DNA from: Thermoplasmata archaeon
Lineage (GTDB): Archaea; Thermoplasmatota; Thermoplasmata; Thermoplasmatales; Thermoplasmataceae
Reading direction: 5' to 3'
DNA length: 8,832 bases
Assembly: GCA_021797025.1 (NCBI GenBank)
Contig: JAKAAK010000130.1
Coordinates: 1 to 8,832, forward strand
The notes under the pieces were generated by a model. It was not told the origin of the DNA. It saw nothing but the letters and a program-made list of their open reading frames with translations, and ran no database searches. A program made the position numbers and the translations under genes. Positions within the stretch are counted from its first letter, which is position 1. Each line of letters begins with the position of its first letter. Of this stretch, positions 1 through 5,310 are shown in pieces.

Positions 1-144
1 ATTTTTATCCACAATTATGCGATCCCTGGGATGTGTATCAGAAAGGCCTTTGCCATATGACATGAATGCCTTTCTCAGTTCCTCGATGCATTCTTTCATA
101 TTTAAACTGGATTTTACATCATCCTCACTAACATATGTTATCAT
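1..144 (-). CDS. Ornithine cyclodeaminase/mu-crystallin family protein, N-terminal fragment
   Basis: Only the first 48 codons lie in the window; the gene continues beyond position 1. Read on the minus strand, the protein starts MITYVSEDDVKSSLNMKECI and continues with an ELRKAFMSYGKG-like helix followed by a THPRDRI segment. This matches the usual start of the ornithine cyclodeaminase/mu-crystallin/archaeal alanine dehydrogenase family: a 'lseeDV...lDM.eaIe..e.AF..y..G' block and then a substrate-site 'PR.R' stretch. Family members are NAD(P)-dependent cytoplasmic enzymes acting on amino or imino acids. The fragment lacks the Rossmann domain, so substrate and activity cannot be judged. The start is the only ATG downstream of an in-frame TAG at 160-162, and a TATA-like box lies about 25 nt upstream. 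It is divergent from the radical SAM gene across a 117-bp spacer. Confidence 0.75.
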   Translation of the reverse strand, partial: MITYVSEDDVKSSLNMKECIEELRKAFMSYGKGLSDTHPRDRIIVDKN

Positions 145-165
145 GATAAAATCATTGTTCTAACC

Positions 166-175
166 GTTATAATGC
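166..175 (-). promoter_or_regulatory. TATA-like box for the 1-144 gene
   Basis: On the minus strand this reads gcattataac, 22-31 nt upstream of the ATG at 144. That is the spacing expected for an archaeal TATA box driving a leaderless transcript. No purine-rich Shine-Dalgarno sequence lies between the box and the start. Inferred from position and composition only. Confidence 0.5.
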
Positions 176-235
176 TTTTGGTATTGTCATAATAAAAAGA
201 AATAACTTTTGTTAGAGAATTTGGATAACAAAGAA

Positions 236-262
236 TTTATAATATTATTAAATAATATTATA
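236..262 (+). promoter_or_regulatory. TATA box plus 25-bp AT-only palindrome at the radical SAM start
   Basis: A TATA-like tttataat (236-243) sits 19-26 nt before the ATG at 262, consistent with leaderless transcription. Overlapping it, 238-249 (tataatattatt) and 251-262 (aataatattata) are perfect reverse complements around a single central base. The palindrome therefore runs from inside the TATA box to the A of the start codon. A protein bound here would cover the TBP/TFB and start-site region, so an operator is plausible. Because it is made only of A and T, chance symmetry is more likely than for a mixed sequence. Confidence 0.5.
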
Positions 263-1860
263 TGGTATTCAGGGCTGTATTTATAAGGCCCAGCAACCGT
301 ACAGGGTCTGCCTATTTGAGCAAATGGGGTTTTTTGCCTGCTCCGCTTGGGCTGCTGGCTCTTGCTGGTGAAATTAAGAGAATAAAAGATAGCCAGGTCA
401 AAATAATTGATATGGAGGCAGACAGCATATCCCTTGATGATGCAATAAAGATGGCTGTTGAATATAAGCCTGATCTTGTTGGCATCACACTTCATGCCAC
501 TGCTGCCCATAACAATGCGGGATATATTGCACGTGGGATAAAAAAACTCAAACCTGATACAGTGCTCGTAGCAGGGGGGCATCATGCCACATTCCTCCCA
601 GAAGAACTGATAAATGCTGGTTTTGATATCTCTGTTCTGGGGGAGGGCGATGAAACAATATACGATATTGTAAATTCAATTATTGAGGGAACCGGATTTG
701 ATGGGATCAATGGCATAGTTTACAGATCTGACTCCGGAATTAAAAGGACGAAACCTAGAAAACTTATAGTAGATCTGGATACACTTCCTTTTCCGCCACT
801 GGAACTCCTTGACCCTTCAAAGTATACATTCAAGGTTTTCGGTAAGGAAGACCGTGTTATGTGCCTGGAGACTTCTCGGGGATGCCCATATGGCTGTGAT
901 TTCTGCTCCGTTACACCAACATGGGGCAATACATGGAGAAATAAATCCAATGAAAGGATTATACAGGAAATGGAACGTGCCAGTGAAGCAGGCTATAACT
1001 GGATATTCTTTACCGATGACATATTTATAGTTGAGCCTAATGTAAAGCACAGGAACGAACTTTTTGACATGATCCTGGAGAAAAAACTCAATACTTCGTG
1101 GATTGTCCAGATGCGGGTTGACGTAACATCCAGGCATCCTGATCTGATTGAAAAGGCAGCTAAAGCAGGAATGAGCATATCTTTCCTTGGTGTTGAATCC
1201 GGAAGCCCGGAAATCCTGAAAAAAATGCACAAGGGGGAATTTACCCCACAATCGGTAAGTGCCGTAAAGGTACTTTCCGCAAATGGAATCGTGGTAATTG
1301 TTGGAATGATGGTAGGTGCACCCTATGAACGATACAGGGACCTGAGGACAACAGTTAAATTTTCCAGGGAGCTGGCGAGGGCAGGAGCCGACGCACTGCA
1401 ATTTTCAATTTACACGCCGCTTCCTGGAACAAGGATATTTGATGAGGCACTGGACAGCAAATCTCTGTTTACACTGGACTGGGATAGGTATGATGTTCTG
1501 ACACCTGTTATGAAAACCCGTGTAGGCCCGGTTTTAGACCAGATAGTGCAGTTCTATGCATCGTACTCATTTTATATTTACAAGTTCATGCGAGGCAAGC
1601 TTCTGGGCCTGAAATTATCAGGGAAGAAGAATAAACTAATAGATACAGGAACAAAATTCATTATCGAGATGATGCCTGACTACCTTAAGAGCATAGCAGC
1701 CTTTCCAAGGCATTTGCTGGTGACATATGATATGTACTGGAAGGCAAAGAGCAAAGCGTTTATAGGCCGTGAGGGGCATGAGGACATATCAGAAAACTCC
1801 AATAAAATAATTTATGATCTGGGAAAAAAGAAAAATGTCTATTATATGATTAAAAAATAA
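262..1860 (+). CDS. B12-binding domain radical SAM protein (class B type)
   Basis: A 532-aa cytoplasmic enzyme with two recognisable domains. Residues 1-150 form a cobalamin-binding-like Rossmann domain: an LPAPLGLLALAG segment near residue 25, GGHHAT at 105-110 and an LGEGDET motif near 126. These are typical of the BchE/HpnJ-like radical SAM family, which lacks the classical DxHxxG lower-ligand motif. Residues about 195-400 are the radical SAM core. Its [4Fe-4S] cysteines are C208, C212 and C215 (Cx3Cx2C), followed by FFTDDIF near 250 and FLGVESGSPE near 311. The C-terminal 130 residues are helical and carry no motif I recognise. Such enzymes perform radical methylation, cyclisation or C-C coupling. 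In archaea the related architecture includes GDGT ring synthases, tetraether synthase and calditol synthase, so a lipid substrate is a reasonable but unproven inference. No neighbouring gene fixes the substrate. The start is supported by the TATA box at -26 to -19 and by family alignment. Confidence 0.85.
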   Translation: MVFRAVFIRPSNRTGSAYLSKWGFLPAPLGLLALAGEIKRIKDSQVKIIDMEADSISLDDAIKMAVEYKPDLVGITLHATAAHNNAGYIARGIKKLKPDTVLVAGGHHATFLPEELINAGFDISVLGEGDETIYDIVNSIIEGTGFDGINGIVYRSDSGIKRTKPRKLIVDLDTLPFPPLELLDPSKYTFKVFGKEDRVMCLETSRGCPYGCDFCSVTPTWGNTWRNKSNERIIQEMERASEAGYNWIFFTDDIFIVEPNVKHRNELFDMILEKKLNTSWIVQMRVDVTSRHPDLIEKAAKAGMSISFLGVESGSPEILKKMHKGEFTPQSVSAVKVLSANGIVVIVGMMVGAPYERYRDLRTTVKFSRELARAGADALQFSIYTPLPGTRIFDEALDSKSLFTLDWDRYDVLTPVMKTRVGPVLDQIVQFYASYSFYIYKFMRGKLLGLKLSGKKNKLIDTGTKFIIEMMPDYLKSIAAFPRHLLVTYDMYWKAKSKAFIGREGHEDISENSNKIIYDLGKKKNVYYMIKK

Positions 1861-1884
1861 TTTATAAATTTATTATAATGAATT

Positions 1885-2262
1885 TTATGACTTACTGGAT
1901 AGTATTTTTTTAACTGTTTCTATTATATCATTTTGAGAGTATCCCATAGCAATGGCTTCATTAACAACCTCTGTCTCTCTTTCTATCAAGTTTCTTTCAG
2001 TATCTGGCTGTCTGCTTTCGGCTACTGTATACCTCTTGTTCTTACCTATGGTAATAATGCCGTTTTCCCTTAATTTCTGGTAAGCCTGATTCACCGTATG
2101 GAAGTTTATGCCCAGTGTCCCGGCCATAACTCTGGAGGATGGAAGTACATCTCCTTTTTCCAGGTTCCCGTTAATAATATTCTGTATGATTTGATTATAT
2201 AATTGTCTATAGATTGATGCATCAGAATTCCTGTCCAGCCTAATCTCCAAATTTTTTGACAT
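1885..2262 (-). CDS. GntR-family transcriptional regulator, YtrA subfamily
   Basis: A 125-aa DNA-binding protein. Residues 17-80 form the GntR winged helix-turn-helix: IYRQLYNQIIQNIINGNLEKGDVLPSSR, then the recognition region around residues 50-66 (LGINFHTVNQAYQKLRENG) and a wing ending near KNKRYTV. The short helical C-terminal part, about residues 85-125, is typical of the YtrA subfamily, which lacks a large ligand-binding domain and often regulates adjacent transporter genes. It lies downstream of the MFS gene on the same strand but has its own TATA-like box, so it may be transcribed separately. It converges with the radical SAM gene with only 24 bp between stop codons. Ligand and target genes cannot be read from the sequence; regulation of itself or of the MFS transporter is inference. 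Confidence 0.88.
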   Translation of the reverse strand: MSKNLEIRLDRNSDASIYRQLYNQIIQNIINGNLEKGDVLPSSRVMAGTLGINFHTVNQAYQKLRENGIITIGKNKRYTVAESRQPDTERNLIERETEVVNEAIAMGYSQNDIIETVKKILSSKS

Positions 2263-2283
2263 ATGTGTTATATATTCTATAAT

Positions 2284-2291
2284 AATATAAA
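2284..2291 (-). promoter_or_regulatory. TATA box for the GntR-family regulator
   Basis: On the minus strand this reads tttatatt, 22-29 nt upstream of the ATG at 2262. The intervening sequence has no Shine-Dalgarno, which fits a leaderless mRNA. It gives the regulator its own promoter separate from the MFS gene. Confidence 0.5.
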
Positions 2292-2338
2292 TAGTTAATT
2301 GCCAGCTGGTAAAATCTAAGAATTCTATGTTTTCATAT

Positions 2339-2366
2339 AAAAAGATGCACCCCTGATAAAAAACTT
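2339..2366 (-). terminator. T-rich putative terminator after the MFS gene
   Basis: On the minus strand, downstream of the MFS stop codon and of the second copy of the 29-bp repeat, there is a T6 tract (2358-2363) followed about 14 nt later by a T5 tract (2339-2343). Archaeal RNA polymerase commonly terminates at such T-tracts without a strong hairpin. This placement would separate the MFS transcript from the regulator. Based on composition only. Confidence 0.35.
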
Positions 2367-2395
2367 ATCCATTCACCTGGGGTTTATTGGACCTC
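2367..2395. repeat. 29-bp direct repeat, copy outside the MFS gene
   Basis: Positions 2367-2395 are identical to 2432-2460, starting atccattcacctgg and ending attggacctc. The flanking bases differ on both sides, so the match is exactly 29 bp. The unique sequence between the copies is 36 bp. This copy lies in the MFS-regulator intergenic region, just before the T-rich stretch on the minus strand. Confidence 0.9.
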
Positions 2396-2431
2396 ATCCT
2401 TGCCCTGAATTGGTAATCGTCTCAAGTCTAA

Positions 2432-2460
2432 ATCCATTCACCTGGGGTTTATTGGACCTC
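2432..2460. repeat. 29-bp direct repeat, copy at the MFS gene 3' end
   Basis: This is the second copy, offset 65 bp from the first. It spans the TGA stop of the MFS gene (2438-2440) and encodes its last seven residues (GPINPR plus part of the preceding glycine). The surrounding 3' end of the gene is unusually G+C-rich for this window, with a cccggg at 2472-2477 and a small ctcct/aggag hairpin at 2458-2469. Confidence 0.9.
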
Positions 2461-3697
2461 CTGAAGGAGATCCCGGGTGTCTTGGTTTGAAAAGGATGCT
2501 AAGTGCACTCATGTTTCTGCCACCACCTTCCACTTCCTTGAGGCCACGGAACAGAAAAGATGATACGAATCTACCGGAAAATACAATCAAATATGAAAAT
2601 GTGAGTGCAAGTTTCAGCGGAAAGAAATCTATGAACAACGATAGGAGATATCCTCCTGTAAGTGCTCCCATGAAATATATTGCGCCGTTAAATCCATTGA
2701 GAATGGAAATATACTCCGCACGGTGATCCTCCGGAACAACATCAAGTGTATAGGAAGTAAGAACCGAATTCTGGATAGAACCTATAAAACCACTGTATAT
2801 TTCAATACCTACAAAAAGTGGAAACGAATCGAAAAAGGCATACATTAAAGGGATTCCACTGAGCATAATTTTATTCAGGAAAATCAGAGGAATTCTGTTG
2901 ACGTTATCAATGAATTTGGCAATAAAATATTGTGTAACAAGTGCAGAACCGATTGAGGCAATAGTAAGAAGTGCCACGATTTTAAGTGAAAAGCCCATTA
3001 TTGTAACAATTGTTATGGGAAACATTGGCCAGGCCAGCGACCAGAAGAAAGATTGTACATTGGTTGCCATGAAATATTTATAAAATGTACTATTATTCCT
3101 CAATGTTTTCAACGTTCCCATAAGATTCTTGGTCATCACCGATTTACTGTGTTTTTCTGTGAGCATGAATCCTATTACAGCAGAGGCAATATATGAAATT
3201 GAGGCTGCAGTGAATGGGATAACAATATCTTTTCTAGAATCACTGTCCAGTAGGAAAAATATTGCTATCAAGGATATAACAGTACCGAGAGATGCTATAT
3301 TCGTTATTATGGCAAGAAAATGACCCCTTTTCTGTTTAATATTATCAGCAATGAATGAATACCAGTTTACGGTGATCATAGCCGAAAATAGTGATATAAG
3401 TGCGTAGAGAATAATTAAGTCTACAGGATTATATGAATATGGTAGCATATACCACAGTATGGCCAATATTACACTTCCCAAAATCAGAAAAGGCGTTCGT
3501 CTTCCGACCCTATCACTTATTCTCCCCCAGAAAATCTGGCCGAGATTGCTCAGAGAATTTGATGATGATTGTAGCCAGCCCATTTCTACAGCTGATGCCC
3601 CAATCATGACTGCAAAGACTCCGACAAAGGAAGCTGCAGCAGTGGCACCGGCTGCTATTATAAGAGACCTGAGGGCTATAAGTTTTCTATTATTCAT
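2438..3697 (-). CDS. Major facilitator superfamily transporter
   Basis: A 419-aa polytopic membrane protein with about 12 predicted transmembrane segments in two halves (roughly residues 10-178 and 208-383) joined by a charged cytoplasmic loop near 180-207. The MFS motif A is clear between TM2 and TM3: GRISDRVGRR at residues 58-67. An acidic/basic loop before TM11 (VPEDHRAEYISILNG, 321-335) resembles the equivalent motif in the second half of drug/sugar-type MFS proteins. The substrate is unknown; proton-coupled efflux or uptake is a family-level inference. After TM12 there is an extra tail of about 35 residues rich in Gly, Pro and Arg, ending in sequence from the 29-bp repeat. The tail may be a late addition. 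The start at 3697 has an aaataaac TATA-like element about 24 nt upstream. A YtrA-type regulator lies downstream on the same strand. Confidence 0.9.
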   Translation of the reverse strand: MNNRKLIALRSLIIAAGATAAASFVGVFAVMIGASAVEMGWLQSSSNSLSNLGQIFWGRISDRVGRRTPFLILGSVILAILWYMLPYSYNPVDLIILYALISLFSAMITVNWYSFIADNIKQKRGHFLAIITNIASLGTVISLIAIFFLLDSDSRKDIVIPFTAASISYIASAVIGFMLTEKHSKSVMTKNLMGTLKTLRNNSTFYKYFMATNVQSFFWSLAWPMFPITIVTIMGFSLKIVALLTIASIGSALVTQYFIAKFIDNVNRIPLIFLNKIMLSGIPLMYAFFDSFPLFVGIEIYSGFIGSIQNSVLTSYTLDVVPEDHRAEYISILNGFNGAIYFMGALTGGYLLSLFIDFFPLKLALTFSYLIVFSGRFVSSFLFRGLKEVEGGGRNMSALSILFKPRHPGSPSGGPINPR

Positions 3698-3716
3698 TTA
3701 AACTCTTTATAGCGCA

Positions 3717-3724
3717 GTTTATTT
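3717..3724 (-). promoter_or_regulatory. TATA-like box for the MFS gene
   Basis: The minus strand reads aaataaac, 20-27 nt upstream of the ATG at 3697. A second AT-rich string, tataaag, lies nearer the start (11-17 nt upstream), too close for a leaderless TATA box. Assignment is positional. Confidence 0.4.
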
Positions 3725-3733
3725 CTAACCTTT

Positions 3734-3751
3734 ATTTGAATTTATTCAAAT
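3734..3751. promoter_or_regulatory. Inverted repeat upstream of the MFS promoter (candidate operator)
   Basis: atttgaa (3734-3740) and ttcaaat (3745-3751) are perfect reverse complements separated by ttta. The element lies 37-54 nt upstream of the MFS start, just outside the proposed TATA box. Seven-bp arms with a 4-bp gap suit a dimeric winged-helix regulator such as the YtrA-type protein encoded next to the MFS gene. The link is inference; no clear second copy was seen at the regulator's own promoter. The rest of 3698-3900 (203 bp) is AT-rich divergent promoter DNA with no ORF that I support. Confidence 0.4.
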
Positions 3752-3872
3752 TGTAAAAACTCATCTTACTAATAATAAATCTAACCGCAATCGGATTATT
3801 TATTTCCTATAAATTCAACAAGATCTTTTGTATATTTGCTTAAGCGATAATTTAAAGTTTTTATAGGAACTA

Positions 3873-3881
3873 TTAAATATA
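3873..3881 (+). promoter_or_regulatory. TATA box for the KaiC-like/glycosyltransferase operon
   Basis: ttaaatata lies 20-28 nt before the ATG at 3901, and no Shine-Dalgarno is present between them. It is therefore a likely leaderless promoter for the two-gene unit 3901-6794. A purine-rich ggaac just upstream (3866-3870) is in the position of a BRE element. Confidence 0.5.
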
Positions 3882-3900
3882 CCTATCGGGTTTTATAATA

Positions 3901-5310
3901 ATGAAAATTGAGGAGCTATTTCTTTACGATTTAAAATATGGAAGGTTGAAAAGCGCCGTGTCCAGTGGTGTTTTCTATTCAACCGGCAAAATGTATATGG
4001 ATGAAGAAGTGGATGAGCTCATTTCCCGATTGAAACATTCTGAACTTGCCAGTTATTCTGGAAAAAGATATATGGCAAAGTGTAAGTATTGTGGAAACGA
4101 TACATTCTATATAGTGCCATATACAGAAGATGATAATTTGGCTTCAAATATGGAATTATCCGAAAATCGCATAATAAAAAATAAAAATATTTGCTCTGAG
4201 TGCGAAATGCCTGCAGATAAGATTGACAAATGGGAAGACTTTCCTGGCATCAAAATTGATAATAAGGATTTACCTGTCGTGGAGATGCTTAATATACTAC
4301 ATACTCTGGTAAAGAATGCAGGGTTAAAATTTGATATTCCTTCTGTCTTGAAAACACCTTATCATTCACATATATTTGGAATGCAGATTACAAACGACTT
4401 CGATTATATGGTTGATATGTATATAAATGGTGATAAAAACCATATAATAGAAATGTTGAACCCAATGAAGCGGGAGTATCCATCAAGACGTTTTATCGTT
4501 TTCAATTTGGGTGAATCTATAAAGGAAGTTCACGATACGATCGGGATTGAATTTTATAGCTCAACTGATATACATGATATGGAAATCAAATTCAAGGAGT
4601 TTCTAAACAGTGTTCTTACCTCAAAGTATTTTAAATTCGGAATCTGTCAGTTCGACGATGTGCTTTTGAATGGCCTTGAATTGAATAATATGTACGGATT
4701 GGAAACTTTTTCATCCGGAAATTCAACATTCTTTCTCCTGAAATTTCTAAAGCATGGTTTAGAAAACAACCAGAACGGTCTGTATATAACCAACAGGAAT
4801 GCACCAGAATATATATTAAACATATCTGATTCGATAAATCTTGATATGAAAAAATATGTTAATACAAAGAACCTTATAGTCATGAACTCCAACTCTTCAC
4901 TGACAAAGATCGATACAGGCATGGATCAGTGGAAAATTAAGGAGGAAATCTCTAAGTTCATCTCAGAAATTTCAAAGTATGTAACAAAATACAATATAAA
5001 GAGACTTGTAATAGACTCAATAGAGCCATTGGAGATAAATGGTAGTGAGGAGAGTATAAGGTATCTTTTCAATGAATTAAGAAATCTGGATTGCGTGATA
5101 GTATGTACCAAATTTATAAACAACATTAATGCTAATCCCATCGAAGATCTTTATTTCACAGGTATTGCTGAAATCGACCAGATTATAACCGAGAATCAGA
5201 TTAAAAACTTACTAATATTAAAAAAATTCAATCTTACAGCTGATGCAAGAAGAATAGTGGAATTTGAAATAACTGTTGATGGAGAGCTGGAGATAGTGGG
5301 CAGAAAATGA
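3901..5310 (+). CDS. Zinc-finger protein with degenerate KaiC-like (RecA-fold) domain
   Basis: A 469-aa soluble protein I cannot assign to a named family. Residues 61-101 hold two CxxC knuckles (C61/C64 and C98/C101), a probable zinc ribbon. Residues 105-245 are an alpha/beta region without a recognised motif. From about 250 to the end the order of elements follows KaiC-like ATPases: a GLETF..GNSTFFLLKFLKHGLENNQNGLYIT stretch in place of the P-loop and its following helix and strand (266-295), a Walker B-like strand RLVIDS with D372, then an ADGVI-like block and an RRIVEFEITVDG C-terminal strand. The canonical GxxGxGK[T/S] is missing; the P-loop position reads SSGNSTF, without Lys. ATP hydrolysis is therefore doubtful, and a regulatory or scaffold role is likelier. 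Its stop codon overlaps the start of a BcsA-like glycosyltransferase by 4 bp, so a partner role in glycan synthesis is inferred. Confidence 0.7.
   Translation: MKIEELFLYDLKYGRLKSAVSSGVFYSTGKMYMDEEVDELISRLKHSELASYSGKRYMAKCKYCGNDTFYIVPYTEDDNLASNMELSENRIIKNKNICSECEMPADKIDKWEDFPGIKIDNKDLPVVEMLNILHTLVKNAGLKFDIPSVLKTPYHSHIFGMQITNDFDYMVDMYINGDKNHIIEMLNPMKREYPSRRFIVFNLGESIKEVHDTIGIEFYSSTDIHDMEIKFKEFLNSVLTSKYFKFGICQFDDVLLNGLELNNMYGLETFSSGNSTFFLLKFLKHGLENNQNGLYITNRNAPEYILNISDSINLDMKKYVNTKNLIVMNSNSSLTKIDTGMDQWKIKEEISKFISEISKYVTKYNIKRLVIDSIEPLEINGSEESIRYLFNELRNLDCVIVCTKFINNINANPIEDLYFTGIAEIDQIITENQIKNLLILKKFNLTADARRIVEFEITVDGELEIVGRK

Noticed and set aside
187..585. 132-aa minus-strand frame
   Set aside because: It overlaps the start of the radical SAM gene and its promoter region and has no family resemblance.
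817..1401. 194-aa minus-strand frame
   Set aside because: It lies wholly within the radical SAM gene and its composition (many Cys, His, Pro) is that of an antisense shadow.
2367..2460. Minimal CRISPR array (29-bp repeat, 36-bp spacer)
   Set aside because: Only two repeats, one of them coding for a transporter C-terminus; no leader, no cas genes and no archaeal-type repeat end. Reported as a direct repeat instead.
3838..3845. 8-bp palindrome gcttaagc
   Set aside because: Too short to support a binding site without a second occurrence.
3806..3867. Inverted pair cctataaa/tttatagg 46 bp apart
   Set aside because: Short arms far apart in AT-rich DNA; likely chance and not placed like an operator.
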